Source: an uncultured Acidobacteriota bacterium (GTDB lineage Bacteria; Acidobacteriota; Blastocatellia; Pyrinomonadales; Pyrinomonadaceae). Taken from it: DNA of 39,166 nt. The notes under the pieces were generated by a model that searched no databases, was not told the DNA's origin, and saw only the letters and a program-made list of their open reading frames with translations. Positions 14,957 through 22,434 of the stretch are shown here, one piece after another (the first letter of the stretch is position 1; each line of letters starts with the position of its first letter). The translations under genes were made by a program, and so were the position numbers. The DNA lies in contig CADEGD010000042.1 of assembly GCA_902826795.1 (NCBI GenBank), forward strand, positions 1 to 39,166, given 5' to 3'.

Positions 14957-17002
14957 TTACGCCGCGATCGCGATATTCTTTAGCCTTTCCCGCACGTCGC
15001 GAAAATCGACGTTCTCGGCATAGACCTGTTCGAAATATCTTCCCGCGTCGGCATATTCGCCCTCGGCTTCGTGCACAAGCCCGATCTCGTACCACAACGC
15101 CTGCTTCTCGTCGTCGGTCAGATCGCCGATCTCGAGCGCCCGCTGATACCACTTCATCGCGAGCTTGGGCATTCCGTTTTCCATGAACGAATGTCCGAGC
15201 AGGTTGGCACAGTTAAAGAACCGTCTCGTGCCGTCGTCGGGTTTTACCGCGGCCGCCGCATCCTGAAATTCGGCTATCGCCTGTTCCAGCAAGCCCATTT
15301 CCTTGTATGCGATCGCCGTGTGATATCGCGTTTCGAAATCCGAATCGTCATCTTCACGGTTCTCTTCAAGATCTAGCTCGCTTCGCAAGTCGTCGAGTAA
15401 GCTGCCGGTGCCGTTCTGACTAGCGGAGACGGTAACATCAAAAGTAGCGTCAACCGCTCCACCGGTAAGATAACTTCGCAACTCGGCAGATTCCGGCGTG
15501 GTTCCAAACTCGACCTCGAATTCCTCGATCGCTTTCTCGGCCAGCTCGATGTATCCGTTGTCGATGTAGAACCGGATGCTCTCAGCCTCGCGACGACGGC
15601 GGCCTTCGGGACTTTCATCGACCGGTTCCGCCTGAACTTCGCCCTGCTCGCTAATCGATTCGATCGCGGATTCGTCAACCTCGACGGCCATCTCCTGGCC
15701 ATTCGACGATTCGATCACCGCACCGACGATCGCAAAATCTCCGTCGGCAGCCTGAGCTTCTACCGAAACACCCGCCGGCCGAACGAACCGCTCGAATAAT
15801 CCGCTTGCCGCTGGAGCGTCGTCTTCAAAACCGTGCTCCTGATTAATGGTCGTCAGGCGTTCCGCATACGACGCTTCCTGAGGTATCAAAAGAACAAGCT
15901 GCGAAAGTGCAAACCGCTCGTCGTCGACCGAATCTTGCTCCTTCCCAAGTCGTGCGAGATCCTTAAGTGATTCTTTGAGCGTCTCTTCGTCTTTCTGCCA
16001 CGTGCTGAATCTGACCAACAGTCGAACCGCGTCAAGATTCTCCGGCTCGTGTTCGAGCACAACCCGAACCGCCGCCGCAAACTCTTCAGCCTGTCCGCCC
16101 GCAAGCATGTGTTCCGAAGCCATCGTCAGCAGGCGGCATGCACCATCGAACGATTGCTGATCGATGAACTGCAGCGCCAGCACGAGAAACTTCGGATACT
16201 CGGCCGGATCCTGCTCGACAAGCTTGATAACAGACTTTTCCGCTTTCTCGATATCGCCGGCCTCGAGGTAACAGTCGGCGAGCGCATGCAGTATTTCACC
16301 CGAATTTCCACCTTCAGCCAGCAGCGATTCGAGCTTTGCGATCGCCTCGTCCGCCCGGCCCTGGCTTGTCAACGTACTTACATATCCCGCAAGGCATCGA
16401 CGATGGCCTGACTCGTGCCCGAGGCCTGACAAAAACGCCTTCTCGGCATCGGCCATCATCTGACGGCCTACGAACCGCTCGCCAGCATCCGCAAAAGCGT
16501 CGACCGCTTCGTCGGTCTGCCCTTCTCCCAAACAAAGATCGGCGACCGTCAGAAAAACTTCCGTGTTGGCCGGATCAAGGATCGCGATCTGTCTCCACAT
16601 CGCCAACGCCTCGACCATCCGTCCTTTTGACTGATAGCTTTCGGCAAGGATCACATAGTGCGACTTCGCCTCGTTTACCGATCCTTTCGTCTTATAAAGC
16701 TCGGCGAGCTTCTCGGAAACCTGAACCGAGTTCGGCTGTATCTTGTTGATCTTGTTGTAAACAGCTATCGCCTTTTGCGAGAATCCCTGCTTGCTGTAAT
16801 GTTCGGCTACCAGGTTATAGCAGCGAAGGGCCGATTTCGTTTCGGACGCCTTTGAATACAGATCGCCGAGCAGGTTCATCGTCCCGAAATCCTTCGAGTC
16901 GTTATCTACTACCTGCTGATACTCGCTTATTGCAGCCTTGATCTTCCCCTGGGCAAGGAATTTCTCGGCATTACGCATCGCCTTGATCTTATCGAAACTC
17001 AT
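14957..17002 (-). CDS. Large tetratricopeptide-repeat protein
   Basis: 681 residues, no signal peptide, probably cytoplasmic. Helical TPR-like repeats start at once (AEKFLAQGKIKAAISEYQQVV, TMNLLGDLYSKASETKSALRCYNLVAEHY, AIAVYNKINKIQPNS) and continue to about 370. An acidic, Glu-rich linker follows (about 400-545), and a last set of repeats closes the protein (HTAIAYKEMGLLEQAIAEFQDA, MKWYQRALEIG, YEIGLVHEAEGEYADAGRYFEQVY). Such proteins serve as scaffolds; the partner is unknown. It heads the minus-strand operon with the small membrane protein, thiE and thiD. Confidence 0.88.
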   Translation of the reverse strand: MSFDKIKAMRNAEKFLAQGKIKAAISEYQQVVDNDSKDFGTMNLLGDLYSKASETKSALRCYNLVAEHYSKQGFSQKAIAVYNKINKIQPNSVQVSEKLAELYKTKGSVNEAKSHYVILAESYQSKGRMVEALAMWRQIAILDPANTEVFLTVADLCLGEGQTDEAVDAFADAGERFVGRQMMADAEKAFLSGLGHESGHRRCLAGYVSTLTSQGRADEAIAKLESLLAEGGNSGEILHALADCYLEAGDIEKAEKSVIKLVEQDPAEYPKFLVLALQFIDQQSFDGACRLLTMASEHMLAGGQAEEFAAAVRVVLEHEPENLDAVRLLVRFSTWQKDEETLKESLKDLARLGKEQDSVDDERFALSQLVLLIPQEASYAERLTTINQEHGFEDDAPAASGLFERFVRPAGVSVEAQAADGDFAIVGAVIESSNGQEMAVEVDESAIESISEQGEVQAEPVDESPEGRRRREAESIRFYIDNGYIELAEKAIEEFEVEFGTTPESAELRSYLTGGAVDATFDVTVSASQNGTGSLLDDLRSELDLEENREDDDSDFETRYHTAIAYKEMGLLEQAIAEFQDAAAAVKPDDGTRRFFNCANLLGHSFMENGMPKLAMKWYQRALEIGDLTDDEKQALWYEIGLVHEAEGEYADAGRYFEQVYAENVDFRDVRERLKNIAIAA

Positions 17003-17128
17003 TATTTATGCGTCGGGTGAGGAACAGCAAAGGGGTTAAGGCCTCTACTGTGTGGAAATTGTGGACAAGACTTTGAAGACTTACGGGTGCTGTTAGCACT
17101 CTCAACCTGCTTTTCAAAGTTATCATAG

Positions 17129-17177
17129 TGACAGAAATTGTGTCAATCAGTTTTAACAGTGTTAGGCAACTGTTAAA
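17129..17177. promoter_or_regulatory. Two inverted repeats in the TPR / sugar-nucleotidyltransferase divergent promoter region
   Basis: TTTAACAGT (17152-17160) and ACTGTTAAA (17169-17177) are a perfect 9-bp inverted repeat with an 8-bp spacer. Just before it, TGACA (17129-17133) and TGTCA (17141-17145) form a shorter one. They sit in the 247-bp gap between divergent starts at 17002 and 17250, so they are operator candidates. A TTGACT at 17191 could be a -35 box but no matching -10 is clear. Confidence 0.4.
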
Positions 17178-17249
17178 CCCGTCGGTCACATTGACTTGCT
17201 TTTCAACGCTTATTTCTCTTATCGTTAACGTTCCTGTCCGCAACGATTT

Positions 17250-18287
17250 ATGCGCGCTTTGATCCTTGCCGGTGGTAAAGGTACTCGACTTCGCCCCCTG
17301 ACCGTCTACACGCCGAAGCCGATCGTTCCGCTTTTGAACCGGCCATTCCTTATCTATCAAATTGAATTGCTAAAAGCCGCGGGCATTACGGATGTCACGC
17401 TTTCGCTGGGTTACCAACCCGACAAGATCGAAGACGTGCTGGGCGACGGATCTGATTTCGGCGTCAAGCTGCGATTCGCGACCGAGCCAAGTCCGCTCGG
17501 AACGTCCGGTGCGGTTGGCTACTCAGTGGGCGACTCGAACGAAGCCGTAGTCGTATTGAACGGCGACATCCTGACCGATATCGACCTTCTCGGGATGATC
17601 GATCTCCATGCCGAAAGAAAAGACAGCATCACCATCGCTCTTGCCGAGGTGGAAGACCCTTCGCGATACGGCCTGGTCAAATTGAATGACGATGGCTCGG
17701 TGAACAGGTTCATCGAAAAGCCGAAAGATGGTGCCGAAGGGGTCGGCAGCGTGAATACGATCAATGCGGGGATCTACATTCTCGAACCGGACGCGCTTCG
17801 ATTGATCGCAAAAGGAAAAGCTTCGTCGTTCGAGTACGATGTCTTCCCGACCGCTCTCGAACGAAAACTCCCTTTCTCTGGCTACGTGATGAGCGACCGC
17901 TACTGGAAGGATATCGGCACTCCGTCGGCCTATCTCGCCGCCCATCTCGACATCCTTTCTGGACGAGCCAGGTTCGACATCGAAGGCCTTCATCGAAATC
18001 CAGAAACATCGCCGACCGCGTTCATTGAAAACTCGATTGTAGGTGACGGATGCGTGATCAAACCGAACTCGAAGATCATCAACTCGGTCCTCGGCCCGGG
18101 TGTTCAAGTCGAAGAGAAGGCAGTTATTGAAGACTCCGTGCTGTGGGCTCATTCGCGCATCAGTACGCTGGCAAAAGTGCGCGGTTCGATCGTCGCAAAA
18201 GGCTGCCACATCGGCAGAGACGCCGAGCTTCGGCCTGGAACCGTACTCGGCGACAAGGCTATGGTTCCGGACTATTCCGTGGTGTAG
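17250..18287 (+). CDS. NDP-sugar pyrophosphorylase (mannose-1-phosphate guanylyltransferase-like)
   Basis: 345 residues. The N-terminal nucleotidyltransferase domain has ILAGGKGTRLRPLTVYTPKPIVPLLNRP, the consensus signature (GGxGTRLRPLT...PKP), then VVVLNGDILTDID (metal-binding GD), RFIEKPK and INAGIYILEPD. From about 250 on, hexapeptide-like left-handed helix repeats appear (FIENSIVGDGCVIKPNSKI, VIEDSVLWAHSRI, GSIVAKGCHIGRDAELRPGTVLGDKA). This domain pair is typical of GDP-mannose pyrophosphorylase-like and related enzymes. Which nucleotide and sugar are used cannot be read reliably. It may supply sugars for envelope polysaccharide. Its start follows a 247-bp divergent region. Confidence 0.9.
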   Translation: MRALILAGGKGTRLRPLTVYTPKPIVPLLNRPFLIYQIELLKAAGITDVTLSLGYQPDKIEDVLGDGSDFGVKLRFATEPSPLGTSGAVGYSVGDSNEAVVVLNGDILTDIDLLGMIDLHAERKDSITIALAEVEDPSRYGLVKLNDDGSVNRFIEKPKDGAEGVGSVNTINAGIYILEPDALRLIAKGKASSFEYDVFPTALERKLPFSGYVMSDRYWKDIGTPSAYLAAHLDILSGRARFDIEGLHRNPETSPTAFIENSIVGDGCVIKPNSKIINSVLGPGVQVEEKAVIEDSVLWAHSRISTLAKVRGSIVAKGCHIGRDAELRPGTVLGDKAMVPDYSVV

Positions 18288-18315
18288 ATAAATTGGATAC
18301 CAATCAGTTTGAATC

Positions 18316-18418
18316 CTTGTGGACTTTGTGTCTTTGCCTTTGTGGCCTTTGTGGTTAAAACTCTTCTCAACACAAAGACACAGAGGGCAGACACTAAGGT
18401 CGCAAAGAAAAAGCCACA
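18316..18418. repeat. Imperfect palindromic TTTGTGTCTTTG-type dispersed repeat
   Basis: A region rich in TTTGTGG/TTTGTGTC motifs. CTTTGTGTCTTTG (18324-18336) faces CAAAGACACAGAG (18373-18385) with one mismatch over 13 bp. It fills most of the gap between the pyrophosphorylase gene and mutM. From memory, similar sequences recur between genes in many bacteria; copy number here is unknown. Confidence 0.6.
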
Positions 18419-18448
18419 GGTAGTATTTAAACTGACCCACGATCGAAA

Positions 18449-19279
18449 ATGCCTGAACTTCCCGAAGTAGAACATGTGACCAACGCCCTTCGCGGCGTCG
18501 TGCTCGGCCGCACGATCGAGAAAGCATCGCTGCTCCGACAGCGTCTCGCTCCGGATATCAAGCCCGCCGCGTTTTCCAAAAAGCTCGCGGGAGCCACGAT
18601 CGAATCCATCACACGCCGCGGCAAGCACATCCTGCTCGGGCTCGATTACGGCAATACGCTGATCGTCCACTTGCGGATGAGCGGTCGATTTCACCTTTTA
18701 ACGCCCGACGACGAAGATCCGAAGTTTTCGCACGCCATTCTTTATTTCAAAGACGGCGAACGCCTCGTCTTTCAGGATCAGCGGCATTTCGGGCTGATGA
18801 AGATCGTCAAGACCAAAGGTCTGCCCAACACCAGGGAACTTTCAAAGCTCGCACCTGAACCTTTCTCCGACGAGTTCTCGGTCGAATACCTGGCGTCCGT
18901 ACTCGCGCGTTCGAACAAGCCGATCAAGGAATTTCTTCTCGATCAAACAAAGGTCTGCGGCGTCGGGAACATCTACGCTTCCGAGACGCTTTTCCTCTCT
19001 CGTATCAGCCCGCGAAAAAGAGCGAAAAGCATTCGCGGCAAAGCTGTCGTCGAGCTGCACAAAAACATTCCCATCGTCCTTAACGAAGCGATCGACCTTA
19101 CAAAAACGATCATCCCTGATCCGGTCATCATCGGCGAAGGCGTATACGGTGCGGGCTCGCAAATGCGCTGGCGCGTTTACGACCGCGAAGGCAAAGAATG
19201 CCCCGAGTGCTCGTCTCCGATATTGCGCATCCGCCAGGGAACGCGATCTACTTATTTTTGTGCAAAATGCCAAAGATAG
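18449..19279 (+). CDS. mutM: Formamidopyrimidine-DNA glycosylase (Fpg)
   Basis: 276 residues. The processed N-terminus would be PELPEVEHVTNALR, with catalytic Pro2 and Glu3. Other family segments are RRGKHILLGLDYGNTLIVHLRMSGRF (including the conserved Lys of the MSGR region), LVFQDQRHFG, QTKVCGVGNIYASETLF (helix-two-turn-helix) and GVYGAGSQMRWRVYDR. The C-terminal zinc finger has C251, C254, C271 and C274. The enzyme excises oxidised purines such as 8-oxoguanine and cleaves the resulting abasic site. All key residues seem present and the length is normal. Confidence 0.95.
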   Translation: MPELPEVEHVTNALRGVVLGRTIEKASLLRQRLAPDIKPAAFSKKLAGATIESITRRGKHILLGLDYGNTLIVHLRMSGRFHLLTPDDEDPKFSHAILYFKDGERLVFQDQRHFGLMKIVKTKGLPNTRELSKLAPEPFSDEFSVEYLASVLARSNKPIKEFLLDQTKVCGVGNIYASETLFLSRISPRKRAKSIRGKAVVELHKNIPIVLNEAIDLTKTIIPDPVIIGEGVYGAGSQMRWRVYDREGKECPECSSPILRIRQGTRSTYFCAKCQR

Positions 19280-19313
19280 TTTTTCGATTCGGATCACGCA
19301 TTATTATTTAGTA

Positions 19314-19386
19314 CGACAGACTTTCCAGTCTGTCGCGGTTGCGCTCAGAATCCTGGAACTAAACGTAACCGGCTGTAAAGCCTGTT
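19314..19386. repeat. Pair of REP-like hairpins upstream of the secreted-protein gene
   Basis: The first is a perfect hairpin: CGACAGACT (19314-19322), loop TTCC, AGTCTGTCG (19327-19335). The second, AACCGGCTGTAAAGCCTGTT (19367-19386), has stem GGCT/AGCC with loop GTAA and looks like the reverse complement of the same family. The spacing of two hairpins in opposite orientation is like a REP/BIME pair. Confidence 0.7.
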
Positions 19387-19400
19387 CTACGAGGATCGAT

Positions 19401-20036
19401 ATGTTAAAGAAAGTTGGAATACATTTGTTCGCCTTACTCGTCACGATCTCACTTCTCTCCGGCAATATTTTCGCCTGCGCATGCTGCGCCGAACCGGGAA
19501 CGCGGATCAACTACACGGCCAAGACCGATTCGTTCATTCGCGATCTAGTGAAGCAATTCAAAGTCGCCGACGAAGCGAACCTCTACATGACCGAGGCAGG
19601 CTTCGATGGGATCGAAGGAATCGATCTGATCGCCAAAGAGGACGAAACCGCCGCTGGCATCATGGACTTCACGTCGACCGGAGCGTTCGCCGAAAAACTT
19701 TGGAAGATGAACATCAAATCACCCAAAGGCCTCACCGCGACTTACTCGATCCCGGCCCCGCTCAAATACACCGAGTTCAAAGTAGATATTCACGACCAGG
19801 AAGATCGCCCAAACGGCCCATTGCTGTATAAAGAGATCCTCTTCGAAGGCGTGCTCGCTTCCGCCACCGGATTTGCACGAGCCGGAGCAGTCCGCGGCAC
19901 AAAATACGAGCTGGTTTTCTCCGGCCGCGGTTCCGGTTGCAACGAGGTCGAAGACTTCACCCACTGGCGCCTCGACATCGACGGCCCGAAAGCCGGCTAC
20001 GCCTTTCTCGGGAAGCTATCAAGCGGCCGCAAGTAA
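19401..20036 (+). CDS. Small secreted protein of unknown function with Cys-rich N-terminus
   Basis: 211 residues from the ATG at 19401, with GAGG 6 nt upstream. A signal peptide (VGIHLFALLVTISLLSGNIFA) is followed at the mature end by CACCAEPGTRINY, a CxCC cluster that could bind metal or anchor the protein. The rest is a soluble domain with GFDGIEGIDLIAKEDETAAGIMDF, AEKLWKMNIKSP and GLTATYSIPAPLKYTEFKVDIHDQE. I do not recognise a named family. TAA at the end is followed at once by a TTCC-loop hairpin of the same family as one upstream, so the gene is bracketed by these repeats. An upstream frame extension to about 19149 is in frame but overlaps mutM and lacks support. Confidence 0.75.
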   Translation: MLKKVGIHLFALLVTISLLSGNIFACACCAEPGTRINYTAKTDSFIRDLVKQFKVADEANLYMTEAGFDGIEGIDLIAKEDETAAGIMDFTSTGAFAEKLWKMNIKSPKGLTATYSIPAPLKYTEFKVDIHDQEDRPNGPLLYKEILFEGVLASATGFARAGAVRGTKYELVFSGRGSGCNEVEDFTHWRLDIDGPKAGYAFLGKLSSGRK

Positions 20037-20056
20037 GACAGGCTTTCCAGCCTGTC
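20037..20056. repeat. REP-like hairpin just after the secreted-protein gene
   Basis: GACAGGCT (20037-20044), loop TTCC, AGCCTGTC (20049-20056): a perfect 8-bp stem starting one base after the TAA. It is the GC-richer relative of the hairpin at 19314. Confidence 0.75.
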
Positions 20057-20211
20057 TCGGTTTACCTTCAGATCTGCTCGAGTTCCGAATACGACCTTGA
20101 CACCGCCAAGTGAAAGGTAGAACATCTTTATATACACCGTGGTGAGTTATTGCGACTTGCGACCACGTAAAATAAACTGCTAAACAGCGAAACAAAGAAG
20201 GATTTTACGAA

Positions 20212-20241
20212 GTCTCGCTGGATCGGCGGGACTTTGTTTTT
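20212..20241 (+). terminator. Terminator-like hairpin or attenuator upstream of the metH/MTHFR fusion
   Basis: GTCTCGC (20212-20218) pairs with GCGGGAC (20226-20232), with one G-U pair and a 7-nt loop, followed by TTTGTTTTT. An outer ACAAAG (about 20192-20197) could pair with CTTTGT. It is 66 nt upstream of the next start, so it is either a terminator for the previous gene or an attenuator. Confidence 0.55.
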
Positions 20242-20258
20242 GGATCTTAGATCTTCGG

Positions 20259-20297
20259 CCTTTGATCTTGGATCGCTCAAAAATCGAAGATCAAAGG
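20259..20297 (+). promoter_or_regulatory. Hairpin enclosing the Shine-Dalgarno of the metH/MTHFR fusion
   Basis: CCTTTGATCTT (20259-20269) and AAGATCAAAGG (20287-20297) are perfect 11-bp inverted repeats with a 17-nt loop. The 3' arm contains AAAGG, the only good ribosome-binding site, 10 nt before the ATG at 20308. The arms are GATC-rich and may also belong to a dispersed repeat. Confidence 0.45.
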
Positions 20298-20307
20298 TCA
20301 AAAGTGA

Positions 20308-22191
20308 ATGAAAACTTTTCGCGACCTTCTTAATTCCGACAGCGTCTTCGTCTTTGACGGAGCGGTCGGCACGCGCCTTTATGACAAGGGCGTTTACATC
20401 AATCGCAGTTACGACGAACTCAACCTGACCGCGCCCGATCTCGTCCGCGAGGTTCACGAAGAATACATCAAGGCTGGTGCCGACATCATCGAGACGAATT
20501 CGTTCGGCGCGACGCGGCATAAACTACAGCCCTATGGGCTCGAAGGCAAGATCCGCGATATCAATCTCGCGGCGGCGAAGATAGCTCGCGAAGCGGCGGG
20601 TGAAAATATACTCGTGGCTGCTGCGATCGGTCCGCTCGGCATCCGCATCGAGCCGTTCGGCCCGACTTCTTTCGACGAGGCAAAAGATCTCTATCGCGAA
20701 CAGGTCGAAGCCCTCGTCGAAGGCGGCGTCGATTTGTTTATCCTCGAAACTTTCTCCGAACTTTCTGTGATCGAACAAGCGATCCGCGCCGTCCGCGAGC
20801 TTTCCGATCTGCCGATCATCGCCCAGATGGCGATCCAGATGGACGGCAACACCAGCTTCGGAACGTCGCCCGAAGTTTTCACTAAACGCCTCAACGAACT
20901 CGACGTGGACGTGATCGGCGTGAACTGTGGAATGGGGCCGAACCACGTGTTGACCGCGCTCGAAAAAATGCGGTCGGTTACGAGCAAGCCGCTGTCCGCT
21001 CAGCCGAATGCAGGGCTCCCGAGAGACGTTCAAGGCCGCCAGTTCTACATGGGCTCGCCGGAGTATATGGCTGAGTTCTCGCGGCGTTTCGTTCAGGCCG
21101 GAGCGAAATTCGTCGGCGGTTGCTGCGGCACGACGCCGACCCACATTAAGCTGATCGCGACCGCCATCCGCGCCGATAGCCCGCGACAGGCCGCACAAAC
21201 TTTCGTCAAACAGTCCGTTACCGTCGCCGATCTGACTCCCACAGAGATCGAGGTTGTCGATCCCGAGGCTCGCTCGAATTGGTCGCGAAAGATCGCCCGC
21301 GGCGAGTTCGTCACGTCGGTCGAAGTACTGCCGCCGAAAGGCTGCGACGCGCAAAAAACTCTCGATTCGATCCGCCTCCTAAAAGACGCAGGTGTTGACG
21401 CCGTCAACATCCCCGACGGCCCGCGAGCGCAAACGCGAATGTCCGCCCAAGCCACTGCCGTACTCGTGGAACGCGAGATCGGCATCGAGGCCGTCCTGCA
21501 TTATTGCTGCCGCGATCGGAACCTGCTCGGCATGATGTCCGACCTGCTCGGCGCCGCCGCACTCGGGTTGCACAACCTGCTCATCATCACTGGCGATCCG
21601 CCAAAGATGGGGCCTTACCCGGACGCGACAGCCGTGTTCGACATCGACTCGATCGGCCTGACCAACATGGCCAACAAGCTCAACCACGGCCTCGACATCG
21701 GCAACAACCCGATCGGCCGCCCGACCGAATTTTCGATCGGCGTCGGCGTGAATCCGGGCGCGGTAAATCTCGACGAAGAGATCCGCCGGTTTGAATGGAA
21801 GGTCGAGGCAGGAGCCGAATACGCGATCACGCAGCCGGTGTTCGATACCGAACAACTACGTACATTCCTCGACCGCATCTCACACGTAAAGATCCCGATC
21901 GTCGCCGGCATCTGGCCCTTGGTAAGCTTCCGCAACGCCGAGTTTCTTCACAATGAAGTCCCCGGCGTAAACGTAACCAACGAGATCCTTGAACGCATGC
22001 GTATTGCGTCCGACAAAGGCAAGGAAGAAGCCCGCGAAGAAGGCATCAACATCGCCCGCGAATCGTTGCTCGAAGTCCGCGACGTCATCGCCGGCGTCCA
22101 AGTCTCCGCTCCATTCGGCAACGTCAAATACGCCCTGCAAGTCTTCGACGCTCTGTCGGAACCGCCTGCGTTAGCGGGGAGTCAGGCCTGA
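20308..22191 (+). CDS. Bifunctional homocysteine S-methyltransferase / methylenetetrahydrofolate reductase
   Basis: 627 residues. Residues 1-300 form a homocysteine S-methyltransferase domain: FDGAVGTRLYDKG, ADIIETNSFGATRHKL, zinc ligands C207 (GVNCGMGP) and C272/C273 (GGCCGTTPTHI). Residues about 330-610 form a MTHFR barrel: FVTSVEVLPPKGCDA, VNIPDGPRAQTRMSA, HYCCRDRNLLGMMSDLLGA, LLIITGDPPKMGPYP and YAITQPVFDTEQL. This fusion resembles the YitJ-type enzymes of Bacillus and others. It would make 5-methyl-THF (with a flavin) and methylate homocysteine to methionine, though the methyl donor of the first domain is not certain. No SAM riboswitch is visible. The last residues (EPPALAGSQA) are encoded by a short GC-rich repeat related to one in nrdJ. 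Confidence 0.93.
   Translation: MKTFRDLLNSDSVFVFDGAVGTRLYDKGVYINRSYDELNLTAPDLVREVHEEYIKAGADIIETNSFGATRHKLQPYGLEGKIRDINLAAAKIAREAAGENILVAAAIGPLGIRIEPFGPTSFDEAKDLYREQVEALVEGGVDLFILETFSELSVIEQAIRAVRELSDLPIIAQMAIQMDGNTSFGTSPEVFTKRLNELDVDVIGVNCGMGPNHVLTALEKMRSVTSKPLSAQPNAGLPRDVQGRQFYMGSPEYMAEFSRRFVQAGAKFVGGCCGTTPTHIKLIATAIRADSPRQAAQTFVKQSVTVADLTPTEIEVVDPEARSNWSRKIARGEFVTSVEVLPPKGCDAQKTLDSIRLLKDAGVDAVNIPDGPRAQTRMSAQATAVLVEREIGIEAVLHYCCRDRNLLGMMSDLLGAAALGLHNLLIITGDPPKMGPYPDATAVFDIDSIGLTNMANKLNHGLDIGNNPIGRPTEFSIGVGVNPGAVNLDEEIRRFEWKVEAGAEYAITQPVFDTEQLRTFLDRISHVKIPIVAGIWPLVSFRNAEFLHNEVPGVNVTNEILERMRIASDKGKEEAREEGINIARESLLEVRDVIAGVQVSAPFGNVKYALQVFDALSEPPALAGSQA
22162..22181. repeat. CCGCCTGCGTTAGCGGGG repeat at the 3' end of the fused metH gene
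   Basis: CCGCCTGC-GTTA-GCGGGGAG lies in the last codons of the gene and encodes PPALAGS. It matches the pattern CCnCCTGCGkTAGCGGG also found at 28059-28078 inside nrdJ. Confidence 0.6.
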
Positions 22192-22318
22192 AGAATGCAA
22201 GCCGGTCGGATAGGTTACACCAAATTCCTCAAGAGGCTAATAGCCACGGCTTTTAGAACGTATTAGGATTCTTCCGGAATCGATGGGCATTTTAACGTCT
22301 GTTCACCAGCAATTTTCG

Positions 22319-22348
22319 TTGACAGCATCTCTAGTATTGCTCTATTCT
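22319..22348 (+). promoter_or_regulatory. Sigma70-like promoter candidate
   Basis: A perfect -35 TTGACA (22319-22324), an 18-bp spacer and a -10 TATTCT (22343-22348, 4 of 6) lie about 85 nt before the next ATG. The gene also has AGGAG 8 nt before its start. Confidence 0.5.
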
Positions 22349-22434
22349 TAGTGCCTCACTGAAAACTCTCATGCCCTTGAATTACAACATTAGCGACGGA
22401 CGCATTAGCGTCGAATTCGCCTTAGGAGAATACC

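Noticed and set aside
17094..17102. TTAGCACTC, half of a CIRCE (HrcA) operator
   Set aside because: The second half GAGTGCTAA is absent at the required 9-bp spacing, and no heat-shock gene follows.
17003..17249. TPP riboswitch ahead of the operon containing thiE and thiD
   Set aside because: No CTGAGA...GATAATGCCAGCG-like consensus on the minus strand; thi genes are third and fourth in the operon.
17523..18527. Long minus-strand open frame opposite the NDP-sugar pyrophosphorylase
   Set aside because: Antisense shadow; the plus-strand protein has all family motifs, and this frame runs through a dispersed repeat.
20037..20307. SAM riboswitch ahead of the methionine gene
   Set aside because: The conserved SAM-I core and its four-way stems are not present; only simple hairpins are seen.
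20524..21354. Minus-strand open frames opposite the metH/MTHFR fusion
   Set aside because: Arg/Asp/Val-rich shadow translations with no recognisable motif.
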